NCBI RefSeq assembly: GCF_019222765.1
Contig: NZ_CP078145.1
Span: 1,612,001-1,676,000 of the forward strand
Reading direction: 5' to 3'
Length of the DNA stretch: 64,000 bases
From: Nocardia iowensis
GTDB lineage: Bacteria; Actinomycetota; Actinomycetes; Mycobacteriales; Mycobacteriaceae
Shown here: in pieces, positions 35,025 to 43,250 of the stretch
Layout: every line of letters starts with the position of its first letter
Numbering within the stretch: position 1 is the first letter of the stretch
Notes under the pieces: model-generated
What the model saw: the letters and a program-made list of their open reading frames with translations, nothing else
Database searches by the model: none
What the model was told of the DNA's origin: nothing
Position numbers and translations under genes: made by a program

Positions 35025-36098
35025 CTACTGGTCGAAGGCGATGTCGACGTGCTCGGTGAGCGGGATGGATTGGCAGGCGAGGGTCAGGCCGATGGCCAGG
35101 TCGGCGTCGACCAGAGTGTCGTTGCGGAGCATGCGGATCTCGCCCGCGCGGACGGTACAGGCACACGCACTGCACGCCCCCTCACGGCAGGAGTAGGGAG
35201 CGTCGTAGCCGTTGGCAAGCAGCACATCGAGCAGTGGGGTCTGCCGGGGCCAGGACAGTTCCAGCCGTCGGCCGTCGAGTTCTACCGTTGCGGTGGCCGG
35301 GGTTTGGGCATCGTCGCGGGCGACCACGATCTCGGCGAAGGGGTCGCCGGTCAGCGATCGATAGATCTCGGTGTGTATATGCCTTTCGGCCATCCCCGCC
35401 GTGACCATGGCGGAACGCGCGATGTTCATGAATAGCGTTGGCCCGCAGAGAAATGCATCGAAACCCGTATATGGCCACAGCCGCTCGGTCAGTGCTTCGG
35501 CGGTGGGCAGACCCATGGCCGACTCCAGCCAATGGTCGACGACGAGTCGATCCGGATACTCGGCCATCATGTCCGCGAGTTCGGCGCCGAAAATGACCGA
35601 GGACGCGTCGCGATTCGCATAGAGCAGGTAACTGGTGCCGGTACCGGCGATCAAGGCCGACTTGATGATCGACATGACCGGCGTGATGCCGCTGCCCGCG
35701 GCGATCATCAACAGATCGGCGTCCAGCGACTTCGGCGTGAAGACACCGGAGGGGGACAGTGTGGTCAACCGCGTGCCGGGAAAAGCGTTGTCGCACAGCC
35801 AGTTCGACGCGTAGCCGCCTGCGGTGCGTTTCACGGTGATGATCAGGTCGTCATCGAGATGCGGTGAGCTGGACAGGGAGTAACAGCGCGCGACCGAGCC
35901 GGTCCGATCACTCGGCACGCGCAGGGTCAGGAATTGCCCTGGGCGATAGCGGAATCGGGGGACCAGCGGTTCGGGCACCTCGAAGACCAGCGAGACCGCG
36001 TCGGCGGTCTCCCGGATCACCTCGGCGACTTCCAGTTCGTGCACATGGGTGTTCGCGGTCGTCGCAGGCAGCGGTGCGCTGGTATCCGGCTCGGCCAT
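35025..36098 (-). CDS. Ferredoxin-NADPH-type reductase, KshB/HmpA-like
   Basis: A 357-residue reductase, the same length as KshB. The FAD/NAD module comes first ('RCYSLSSSPHLDDDLIITVK' binds flavin; 'LMIAAGSGITPVMSIIKS' binds NAD). A C-terminal plant-type [2Fe-2S] domain follows with ligands C-x4-C-x2-C (CREGACSAC) and a fourth Cys in 'LTLACQS'. It passes electrons from NADH/NADPH to an oxygenase. Two bases upstream ends an AurF-like diiron enzyme, its obvious client. Confidence 0.9.
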   Translation of the reverse strand: MAEPDTSAPLPATTANTHVHELEVAEVIRETADAVSLVFEVPEPLVPRFRYRPGQFLTLRVPSDRTGSVARCYSLSSSPHLDDDLIITVKRTAGGYASNWLCDNAFPGTRLTTLSPSGVFTPKSLDADLLMIAAGSGITPVMSIIKSALIAGTGTSYLLYANRDASSVIFGAELADMMAEYPDRLVVDHWLESAMGLPTAEALTERLWPYTGFDAFLCGPTLFMNIARSAMVTAGMAERHIHTEIYRSLTGDPFAEIVVARDDAQTPATATVELDGRRLELSWPRQTPLLDVLLANGYDAPYSCREGACSACACTVRAGEIRMLRNDTLVDADLAIGLTLACQSIPLTEHVDIAFDQ

Positions 36099-36100
36099 GG

Positions 36101-37090
36101 TCACACCGGCCGCGACAACTCGGCCGCCACGTCGTCCGGCAGAGCACGGGCCAGCCGCAGAATGCGGGTGCTGACGGCGCCACGGACCATGCCCACCTCG
36201 TAGGCGTAGCGCAACAGCATTTCCCCCGCGAACTTCGCGTTCTCCCGATAGTTCGGGTTCAGCAGCGCGACCGCGAGGCCGTGCAACGGATGGATGCCGA
36301 CCGAACGGTAGACCCGCGGCGTCACGACGGCGGGCTGGATACCGAACACCATGATGGCGAAGGCGAGTCGATGGGCGGCATTGACCATCTTGCCGCGCCT
36401 GCCGATCTGCCGCACCAGTTCCTCCCGGGCATAGGTGATGTGCCTGGCCTCCTCCAGCACGTGAATCTTGTTGAGCTGCCGCATATGTGGCTGGATTCGC
36501 GGATCGTCCATGTTCTCCCGCTGCAACCGATCCAGCGTCTCCTCGACCAGCAGCAGACCGGCCATGGTCGCCGGACCCATCGGAACGAGCCCGATCAGCC
36601 GCACCGCTTTGAACAGCTGCTTGGGCACGAACGGCTGATACGCGGGCAGACCCGATTTGTTGATCAGCCTGCTGAACATCGTGGAATGCCTTGTCTCCTC
36701 GCCGACCTCGGCCAGCGCGTAGCGACTGTGCTCGTCGCCCGGGTTCTGGTATTCGATCACCTGCCGCAGCAGGAAGGTGGACAGCGCGGCCTCGGCGAGC
36801 AAGCCGAAGCTCAGCGCGCTGACCGCCTCGTGCATGCCGAGGGTCCGGCGCTGCTCCTCGGTCAGCCGGTCCCACAGGTATGTTCCGTACAGCGTCTGCC
36901 GATGATCGAGCATCCACCGCTTGTCCGGCTCGAGGGGCGCATCCCAATTGATGTCCACCTCACCGTCATAGGCCCGATCGGCCGCCGAACGCAGCAGGCG
37001 CTGCGCGGTCTTCTGCCGGTCACCGACATTCTTGGCGCGGGTGGTCGACATCCCTGCCGTGCTGACCGCGTGCCGGATGGGTTCGGTCAT
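36101..37090 (-). CDS. AurF-like diiron oxygenase
   Basis: A 329-residue helical diiron enzyme of the AurF (p-aminobenzoate N-oxygenase) family. Likely iron ligands are Glu100, Glu132-x2-His135, Glu183 and His210-x3-Glu214-x2-His217, and the spacing matches the ligand set known for AurF. AurF-type enzymes oxidise aryl amines or hydroxylate C-H bonds. The adjacent reductase should supply electrons. It overlaps the upstream paralogue by four bases (ATGA), so the two are made together. Confidence 0.87.
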   Translation of the reverse strand: MTEPIRHAVSTAGMSTTRAKNVGDRQKTAQRLLRSAADRAYDGEVDINWDAPLEPDKRWMLDHRQTLYGTYLWDRLTEEQRRTLGMHEAVSALSFGLLAEAALSTFLLRQVIEYQNPGDEHSRYALAEVGEETRHSTMFSRLINKSGLPAYQPFVPKQLFKAVRLIGLVPMGPATMAGLLLVEETLDRLQRENMDDPRIQPHMRQLNKIHVLEEARHITYAREELVRQIGRRGKMVNAAHRLAFAIMVFGIQPAVVTPRVYRSVGIHPLHGLAVALLNPNYRENAKFAGEMLLRYAYEVGMVRGAVSTRILRLARALPDDVAAELSRPV

Positions 37091-38079
37091 CGGTGCCTCC
37101 TCGGTGCGGAACCGGGCCAGACACGACCCAGCCGGAGAATGGTGGTGGTCAGCGGGTCGCCGAAGAGTCCGCCCTGAACACCTTGGCGGACAAAGGATTC
37201 GGTGAACGTGCGGGCCGCTTCCTGGTAGTGGCGGCCGAGGTATGCGGCAGCCAGTGCCTGGCCGGCACGAACACCGGCCGCTCGATAGGGACGTGGCGCG
37301 ATGACCGCCGGATACAGCGCCGCGGTGGCCGCCGCGGTCAAGAGCGCGGCGAGCGTGTTGGAAACTCTGCCGTGCTCCTCGATTTCGGCGATCAGCTCGT
37401 CCTGGGCGTAGGCCAGGTTGCGTCGGGCGGCTACCCGATGAATCTTCATCAGCTGGCGCAAGTGCGGCTGGGTATCGGGGTCGTCGGCGATCGTGCTCGC
37501 CAAGTCGTACATGGCCTGCTGAATCAGCAGCGTCACCGCCGACGTCGCGGTGTTCCTCGGCGTCAACAACACCAGCCGGGACACCACCTGAGCGAGTACC
37601 GGCCGCCGGTAGGGGGCAAGCCCGCTCTTGTGCACCATCCTGCCGAACATGGCCATGGTGCGGCTGTCGGCGTGAATGGCCGCCAGCGCGGCGCGGGTCT
37701 GATCGTCGGCCGGACCCGAGGCCTCGATGATGTCGCGGAACAGCAGCATGGACCGAGCCGCATTTGCATAGATGGCCAGGGTGAGCAGGTTGGCCAGCTC
37801 GTATTTGGCGAGGGTGGCCCGCTGTTCGCTACCCATCCGGTGCCAGAGCCAGGTGCCGTGGATGGTGCTGAGCTGGTCGGGCAGCCAGCGTTTTCCGGGA
37901 TCGAGCGGCGCCGCCCAGTCGATGTCGAGGTCGCCGTCGTAGGTCTCCGCCGCGGCATCGAGCAATAGCCGCCGGGCACTGAGCCCGCGATCGGCGATGG
38001 CACGGCGGCGCCGCACCGCGGCTCCGGAAATGCTAGTGGGCGACGGGAATTCGATCGGTTCGGGGCTCGGCGTTCCCAT
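37087..38079 (-). CDS. AurF-like paralogue lacking the diiron ligands (probable pseudoenzyme)
   Basis: A 330-residue protein collinear with its neighbour over the full length (shared 'LDPGKRW', 'MVHKSGLAPY', 'PHLRQLMKIH', C-terminal 'TTTILRLGRVWP'). When aligned, six of the seven iron ligands are changed: Glu100 to Asn106, Glu132 to Asp138, His135 to Thr141, Glu183 to Gln187, Glu214 to Ala218 and His217 to Asn221. Only His214 remains. The gene itself is intact and coupled to the active copy, so a structural or regulatory role in a heterodimer is more likely than decay. ATG 38079 is used; the frame upstream has no homology to the paralogue. Confidence 0.83.
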   Translation of the reverse strand: MGTPSPEPIEFPSPTSISGAAVRRRRAIADRGLSARRLLLDAAAETYDGDLDIDWAAPLDPGKRWLPDQLSTIHGTWLWHRMGSEQRATLAKYELANLLTLAIYANAARSMLLFRDIIEASGPADDQTRAALAAIHADSRTMAMFGRMVHKSGLAPYRRPVLAQVVSRLVLLTPRNTATSAVTLLIQQAMYDLASTIADDPDTQPHLRQLMKIHRVAARRNLAYAQDELIAEIEEHGRVSNTLAALLTAAATAALYPAVIAPRPYRAAGVRAGQALAAAYLGRHYQEAARTFTESFVRQGVQGGLFGDPLTTTILRLGRVWPGSAPRRHR

Positions 38080-38192
38080 CGTGAGCGGCTCTCTTCCTGG
38101 TCGCGCGCGTGCGTCGCCTGCGTCGACCCGCAACGGCGCACGATCGCGAGATGTTTATCCGGTACCGCTGGTACCGACACACCTTGAGTCTG

Positions 38193-38215
38193 GAACTCGG
38201 GGTCGGTATTGTCAA
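38193..38215 (-). promoter_or_regulatory. Candidate promoter of the diiron oxygenase operon
   Basis: On the minus strand a perfect -35 hexamer TTGACA (38215-38210) is followed about 17 bases later by a weak -10-like element (CAGACT). It lies 110-135 bases before the first operon gene and inside the divergent gap with the second DUF4873 gene. Confidence 0.35.
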
Positions 38216-38253
38216 GATTGTCTGAGACACAGAGGTCGAAGAAGGTGGACGCG

Positions 38254-38574
38254 ATGGCACGGCGCAGCACAGCAAAGGGCAGCCCGCATGCCGGCGCCGA
38301 CTACTACGGAACGGCAATCCTCATCGTTCGCGGTGTGGAAGTGCCGGTGCGCGTGGAGATGCGGGGATATCCGGAACCGACGGACGGCGTCTACCGGTGG
38401 GTCGGCCGGATCGACGCCGACGACGCGCTCACCGACGTGCTCGGCGACGAACAACGGACGCCCTGCGTGGTGCGGACCGGCGACACCGCCTGCCCCGCCG
38501 TGGTCGGCGACCGCGACCTGTGGAACCGGTACCGCGTCATGGGCAAGAGCACGCCGCCGTATCCGCTGCTCTGA
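38254..38574 (+). CDS. DUF4873 protein, divergent copy
   Basis: A 106-residue DUF4873 protein ('YYGTAILIVRGVEVPVRVEM', 'GVYRWVGRI', 'WNRYRVMGKSTPPY'). It shares the domain with the gene at the end of the divergent operon but is clearly diverged from it. GAAGG lies before ATG 38254 (GTG 38245 is possible). It faces the AurF-like pair, so the two DUF4873 genes bracket the oxidation operon. Confidence 0.8.
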   Translation: MARRSTAKGSPHAGADYYGTAILIVRGVEVPVRVEMRGYPEPTDGVYRWVGRIDADDALTDVLGDEQRTPCVVRTGDTACPAVVGDRDLWNRYRVMGKSTPPYPLL

Positions 38575-38619
38575 CCCCTATCGGTGGCGTTTGTCGGTGC
38601 CTGCTGGCACGGTGACCGG

Positions 38620-39348
38620 ATGACTGAAAATGTATGGCCGGTAGTCGAACTCAGGCAGTACACGCTGCGCCCCGGCACCAGGGACGTGCTGATCGAACTG
38701 TTCGATCGGGAGCTCGTCGAGACACAGGAAGCCGTCGGCATGCGCATCGTCGCGCAGTTCCGGGACGAGGACGACCCGGACAGATTCGTCTGGGTTCGCG
38801 CCTTCCGCGACATCGAATCGCGCGGCGCCGCGCTGACCGCCTTCTACGTCGATGGGGAGACATGGCGGACGCACGCCCCAGCGGCGCGGGCGACGATGGT
38901 CGACACCACCAATGCCCTTCTGCTACAGCCCGCATCGGCGACATCGGGGTTCGCGCTAGCGGGCGAGCGTCCCGGCGCGCACGCCGCCGAGCTACCGGAA
39001 TCTCGGGTGCTGGCAACGATCTACTACCTCGATACACCTGCCGACGAGTTCGCGGAATTCTTCGACAGCCGGGTTCGGCCGCTGCTGGCGGCGACCGGTG
39101 CGCCGCCGATCGCCTGCTACCTGACCGATCCCGCGCCGAATACCTTTGCCGCGCTTCCGGTCCGATCGGAGACGGTTTTCGTGTGGTTCGCGCTGTTCGA
39201 CACTGCCGATCAGCGCGCCGAGCACCTCGACCGGCTGGCTGCCGCACCGACCTGGACCGCAGAGGTCCAGCCGGAACTGGCGAAACGGTTGTCCGGCCCG
39301 ATCGAGCGATTGCGACTTGCACCGACCGCACGATCTCTGCTGCGCTGA
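38620..39348 (+). CDS. NIPSNAP family protein
   Basis: A 242-residue protein with two dimeric alpha/beta-barrel (NIPSNAP) halves. The first begins 'VVELRQYTLRPGTRDVLIEL', the classic start of the family. Bacterial members are small cytoplasmic proteins of unknown function, sometimes linked to degradation pathways. ATG 38620 is chosen so that the protein begins just before the first strand. It lies 45 bases behind the divergent DUF4873 gene and may be co-transcribed with it. Confidence 0.85.
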   Translation: MTENVWPVVELRQYTLRPGTRDVLIELFDRELVETQEAVGMRIVAQFRDEDDPDRFVWVRAFRDIESRGAALTAFYVDGETWRTHAPAARATMVDTTNALLLQPASATSGFALAGERPGAHAAELPESRVLATIYYLDTPADEFAEFFDSRVRPLLAATGAPPIACYLTDPAPNTFAALPVRSETVFVWFALFDTADQRAEHLDRLAAAPTWTAEVQPELAKRLSGPIERLRLAPTARSLLR

Positions 39349-39422
39349 GCGCACAGCCCTGTCGACACGCCCAGCGAGATTGTGCAATAGCGAAGGAACT
39401 GCCCGACCCGCCACGACACGGG

Positions 39423-39445
39423 TTTCGGTTCTGTTAGAACCGAAA
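39423..39445. terminator. Perfect 10-bp hairpin between NIPSNAP and beta-helix genes
   Basis: TTTCGGTTCT, GTT, AGAACCGAAA: a perfect 10-bp inverted repeat 37 bases before the beta-helix gene start and 74 bases after the NIPSNAP stop. It could terminate the upstream transcript or be an operator for the downstream gene; the tight loop favours a hairpin in RNA, the AT-rich ends a protein site. Confidence 0.4.
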
Positions 39446-39482
39446 TGACTGAGACAGTGGCTGGTCGAGAGTGGTTGTTCCG

Positions 39483-40580
39483 ATGAAAATCTCGTCGATT
39501 TCGATGATCGGTGTCGTAGTTCTCGCTGCGGTGAGCGGGGTGCCTGCCCACGCGGCCGCCGACACGGGCTCGGCCGGGTCGCCGCCGGAAGTTTTCGCCG
39601 TGACGACGACCGCCGACGGTGCGGCAGCGAATCCGTTCGAGGGCCGATGCCGCACCACGACCGGCGAGTGCACGCTGCGCGCGGCGGTGCAGGCCGCGAA
39701 TGTCCGGCCCGGCAGCACCATTCGGGTGCCCGAAGGACGGTACGTACTGACCATCCCACCGAACTTCTGGAATACCAACGGGCCCTTCATCGATCCGGCC
39801 ACCGGCGACCTCGACGTCACCGCCGACACCACCATCGAAGGCGCGGGCCAGGACCGCACCGTCATCGATGCCGGACACCGCGACCGGGTGGTGCTGACCA
39901 CGGCCCATGTCTCGATCTCCGGCCTGACCATCACCGGCGGCCGCGCGACCGAACACGAGATCCCGCTGTTCGAGACCGGCGGCGGTGGCATCGCCAACTC
40001 GGGCAAGCTGGTCCTCGACCACGTGACGGTCACCGGCAACGCCGCCGACTACGGCGGCGGCATCTTCAACATTCCGGTCGCGGACATGAAGGTGACCGAC
40101 AGCATCATCACCGCCAACGCGGCGGGCGAAGCCGGGGGCGTGCGCTGCGACAACACCTGCACCTTCACCCGCACGGCCATCACCGACAACCACGTCGTCA
40201 ATCCGCGCACCAAGTGGTACCGGATCGGCGGATTCGCGGGCCGCGGCGGCGGGCTCGATATCCGCGGGGTCGGCGAGGTGGTCCTCATCGACACCGTCGT
40301 CATGCGCAACAGCGCCGATGAGGGCGGCGGTGGCATCAATATCGCGCCCGCCTATCTCGACACACTGCCGTATCAGTTCACCGATGTCTTCAATCCCGGT
40401 ATGGGACACCTGATCCTGCGCGGTTCGACCATCGCGCAGAACACCGCGGGCCTGGGTGAACAGAACTGCAAGAAGGTGTTCGCCGTCATCCTCTCCACCG
40501 GCGGCAATCTCAGCAACGACCACTCCTGCGATCTGACCGCGGCGGGCGACGAGGTCCGCCCCGACGCGGGCATCCGCTGA
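39483..40580 (+). CDS. Secreted right-handed beta-helix protein (CSLREAI-like N-terminus)
   Basis: A 365-residue exported protein: signal peptide (about residues 1-25, ending A-H-A-A), then 'CRTTTGECTLRAAVQAAN', a variant of the CSLREAI motif. It continues with parallel beta-helix rungs rich in G-G-G and 'VTVTGNAADYGGGIFN'-type turns, like pectate lyase or polymorphic outer-membrane proteins. Several Cys could form disulfides. It may bind or cleave a polysaccharide, but no catalytic residues can be named. A 33-codon gene follows 28 bases downstream. Confidence 0.8.
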   Translation: MKISSISMIGVVVLAAVSGVPAHAAADTGSAGSPPEVFAVTTTADGAAANPFEGRCRTTTGECTLRAAVQAANVRPGSTIRVPEGRYVLTIPPNFWNTNGPFIDPATGDLDVTADTTIEGAGQDRTVIDAGHRDRVVLTTAHVSISGLTITGGRATEHEIPLFETGGGGIANSGKLVLDHVTVTGNAADYGGGIFNIPVADMKVTDSIITANAAGEAGGVRCDNTCTFTRTAITDNHVVNPRTKWYRIGGFAGRGGGLDIRGVGEVVLIDTVVMRNSADEGGGGINIAPAYLDTLPYQFTDVFNPGMGHLILRGSTIAQNTAGLGEQNCKKVFAVILSTGGNLSNDHSCDLTAAGDEVRPDAGIR

Positions 40581-40608
40581 AACACCCACAACCAGAAGGA
40601 AATCCGCG

Positions 40609-40710
40609 ATGGGTTCGTTCAATGTCGGCGACTGGATGACGACGCTCGGTCAGGCCTTCGCCTGGGTGATGTCGATGCTGGTGTCCGGCGCTACCGCCGG
40701 TTCGTCCTGA
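40609..40710 (+). CDS. 33-residue amphipathic peptide
   Basis: A short ORF starting at ATG with RBS AGAAGGA eight bases upstream, 28 bases behind the beta-helix gene. The peptide begins MGSFNVGDWMTTLGQAF, continues with a hydrophobic stretch rich in Val/Met/Leu and ends AGSS. It is almost uncharged (one Asp) and could form a single membrane-active helix. Its stop directly abuts the stop of the convergent SARP gene. The size and lack of a signal peptide recall the tiny PorA/PorH-type pore peptides of other mycolata, but there is no sequence match I can claim. Confidence 0.55.
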   Translation: MGSFNVGDWMTTLGQAFAWVMSMLVSGATAGSS

Positions 40711-41631
40711 TCAACTGGCACGGCGCCCGGCCGGATAGGTCCGGAAACCGCGGACAAGCGTGGCGGTAGCCCGGCCGGTCGCGGGGCGGATCGACCTATC
40801 CGGCAACAGCAGTCCCGGGTCGTGATCGAGCAACCGCCGCTCCAGCTCACGCAGGGCGGGTCCCGGTTCGACACCGACCTCCTCGATCAGTAACGCGCGC
40901 ACCTTCCGTAGCTCCGCGAGCGCATCGGCCTGCCTGCCGCTGCGGAACAGGCCGACAACCAAGAGCTCCCAGCGCCGTTCGCGATACGGAGCTTGAATGA
41001 CGGCCTCGCGCAACGCCGCGACAGCTCCCGCCGTATCCCCATCCGCCAACCTGGCAGCCTGCAATTCCTCGATCGCGAGCTCCCGCAGTTCCGTCAGTTT
41101 CGCCCGCGCCCCGCGCAGTTCCGGCGAATCCCCGAGCTCGACCCACGGTTGACCACGCCACAAGGCGAGACCCGCCCGCAGTGTGTCCACTGCCGCGGCG
41201 GCATGGCCGTCGAGCAGCGCATGCTGGCCCGCGCCAACGAGTTCGGCGAACCGCCCGTGGTCGGTGTGCTCGGGTGAGAGCGTGAACCGATAGCCGCAGC
41301 GGTCGAGTTCGAGCATGCGACCCGCGTGCGGCCCGAGGGCGGCACGCAAGCGATGGACGACAACTCGCACATTGGCCCCCGGCTGCCCCAGCGGCGCAGG
41401 CCCCCAAAGATGCTCGGCCAGAACGTCATTCGACACCGGTGCGCCCGCGGCAAAAGACAGCGCCGCCAGCAGCTGACGAGGCCGCGGACCACGCAGCTCG
41501 ACCGGAACACCGTCGACCTCGACCTCGATCGGCCCGAGGACCCGACACATGAGCGCCACCTCGCGGTGCATCCCGAGGCCATCGCTCATCGCGCCGCCGC
41601 TGTCGAATGCTGTGTGCTCCGTGGTGTCCAA
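40711..41631 (-). CDS. SARP family transcriptional activator (DnrI/EmbR-like)
   Basis: A regulator of about 306 residues with an OmpR-like winged HTH (about residues 15-110; 'LRGPRPRQLLAALSFAAG') and a BTAD domain (about 115-265; 'EEVGVEPGPALRELERRLL'). This is the minimal SARP architecture of antibiotic-cluster activators. The start is TTG 41631, supported by GGAGGA four to five bases upstream; ATG 41589 is the alternative. It sits directly behind, and on the same strand as, the PapA/P450/PapA genes, which it may activate. Confidence 0.87.
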   Translation of the reverse strand: MDTTEHTAFDSGGAMSDGLGMHREVALMCRVLGPIEVEVDGVPVELRGPRPRQLLAALSFAAGAPVSNDVLAEHLWGPAPLGQPGANVRVVVHRLRAALGPHAGRMLELDRCGYRFTLSPEHTDHGRFAELVGAGQHALLDGHAAAAVDTLRAGLALWRGQPWVELGDSPELRGARAKLTELRELAIEELQAARLADGDTAGAVAALREAVIQAPYRERRWELLVVGLFRSGRQADALAELRKVRALLIEEVGVEPGPALRELERRLLDHDPGLLLPDRSIRPATGRATATLVRGFRTYPAGRRAS

Positions 41632-41780
41632 GATTCCTCCGCGCGGGGTTCATCCGGGGTCAGGAGACCAGATTAGGGGTGGCTACCTGCGGAAACATCG
41701 TCCTGCATGCTGATGTTTTTCGACTTTCCCTCGGTTATTATTTGAGTGGACGAAGGGGGCTTCCGACAGCGACGAGAAAG

Positions 41781-41814
41781 GCCGCGCGCCCCGCCTGATA
41801 GCGGAGCGCGCGGC
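41781..41814 (-). terminator. Terminator behind the first PapA-like gene
   Basis: GCCGCGCGC, one base, CCGC, loop CTGATA, GCGG, one base, GCGCGCGGC: a 13-bp stem with one mismatch, starting 19 bases after the acyltransferase stop on the minus strand and followed by CTTTCTC. It separates the PapA/P450 genes from the SARP gene. Confidence 0.65.
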
Positions 41815-41832
41815 GCTGCTTCGTCGGAGCGG

Positions 41833-43110
41833 TTATGAAATGGCGGCGCGCAGCTTGGCGGAGATGCCGTCGATGCGCCGTTGCTGTTGCGCGATATTCG
41901 ACTCCAGGTGATGGATCTCGATGCTCAACCGGCCGCCGAAGGTGCTGACAATGCAGGCGCCACCGCCGGGCGCCTCGGCGCGGCGCATGGTGATCCGGTC
42001 CGGCTTCGCGGTCAAAGTGGAGCGGAAATCGGTGAGACGCAACCCTTCCGGGGCCCGGAGGTCCGGCACGCGGCCCCAGTTCGTGACGATGACCATACCG
42101 GGGACGAGTCGGAACTCGCTCGCCGCCATATCGGGAATGTGCAGCGGAGTCTGCTGCACGATTCCCGCGGCCAAGCTCGTCCGCAACGACTCACAGATAC
42201 CGCGGGCGAGGTCGAGCAGTCCGGTGGTCTCCTGCGGGATGTAGTTGGCGAAGCCGAGGACGTTGGTGCCATCGGTCAGGCCGACCGTCGGCGTGATCCG
42301 GCTGCGGAGGTCGACCGGGTAGGTGAACAGGATGTCGGTCAGCGGGAGTTGGAGCACCTCCGCTTCGCTGAGCAGGACCGCCGCCGACACCAGACCATTG
42401 ATCGTCACCCCTTCCCGATGCCCGAGTTCGACCAGCGCCGTGGTCTCCGCCACCGACAAGTGGCACCGAGCGGTGCGCAGCGAGGCGAATTCGAGATCGT
42501 CATGACCAGATTCGGGCACCGTTGAGTCGGACATAATCGATTCGGGCACAGCCGATTCGTCAGCGGCGGCACCCGGGGGCTCGGCCACATTCGGATCGAC
42601 CATCTTCTCGATCCCCCGCTCCGCGAGCAGGTCTTCCACCGACCGCGGATACGGCCGGACCGCCCGCTCCAGCGGTCGGCCCGCGACGGCGTCGGTGTAG
42701 CAGGACCACAGCTCGGCAAGCACGGCCAGCGAGTGATAGGCGTCCGCCACGCTGTGATGCGTCATCAACGTGACGCTCGCCGTGTCCCCGTCGCGGACCA
42801 CGCACACCGCGCTGAGCGCGACACTCTGATCGAATTTCGGATCGACCAGCAGACGTTCCGGGTCACCGTCGACCACCGAGATCTCGGGTGTCACACCCGC
42901 CGACGAGACCAGGACATAGCCGCCGTCCTCGGTCGGCTCGAGCCGCGCGCCCAGCACCGGGTACGCACACACCACGGCCTCGTACGCCGCGGACAAGGCC
43001 GCCAGGTCCAAGCGGCCCGAAACCAGCACCCCGTACCCCACATAGACTTCCGTGCCCGCGAATATCTGTTCGCTCGGTGCCAACGGGCGGATGACAGTAG
43101 ACGTGGTCAT
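41833..43110 (-). CDS. PapA-like acyltransferase (condensation-domain fold), copy 1
   Basis: A 425-residue protein of the PapA/condensation superfamily. The catalytic motif is H118-H119-S-V-A-D123-A124, with the usual final Gly replaced by Ala and both the active His and the Asp kept. 'MTTSTVIRPLAPSEQIFAG' at the start and 'SIEIHHLESNIAQQQRRID' at the end are typical of PapA-type acyltransferases. In mycobacteria these enzymes esterify polyketide diols or trehalose lipids with fatty acids. About 15 residues of Ser/Glu-rich insert (near 210) are absent from copy 2. ATG 43110 fits the paralogue's N-terminus. Confidence 0.83.
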   Translation of the reverse strand: MTTSTVIRPLAPSEQIFAGTEVYVGYGVLVSGRLDLAALSAAYEAVVCAYPVLGARLEPTEDGGYVLVSSAGVTPEISVVDGDPERLLVDPKFDQSVALSAVCVVRDGDTASVTLMTHHSVADAYHSLAVLAELWSCYTDAVAGRPLERAVRPYPRSVEDLLAERGIEKMVDPNVAEPPGAAADESAVPESIMSDSTVPESGHDDLEFASLRTARCHLSVAETTALVELGHREGVTINGLVSAAVLLSEAEVLQLPLTDILFTYPVDLRSRITPTVGLTDGTNVLGFANYIPQETTGLLDLARGICESLRTSLAAGIVQQTPLHIPDMAASEFRLVPGMVIVTNWGRVPDLRAPEGLRLTDFRSTLTAKPDRITMRRAEAPGGGACIVSTFGGRLSIEIHHLESNIAQQQRRIDGISAKLRAAIS

Positions 43111-43250
43111 AGAGCTCCCCTTCACCTGTGCCGAGTTACGCGCCAACGGACGATCCAAGCCGCGGCGCGCGCGCCGGAGCAAACGGTTTTCCGGCCGCCG
43201 ACCACCATCCACGAGCCGGGTTTCACCGGCGTCTCACTGCGGTTTCGCGG

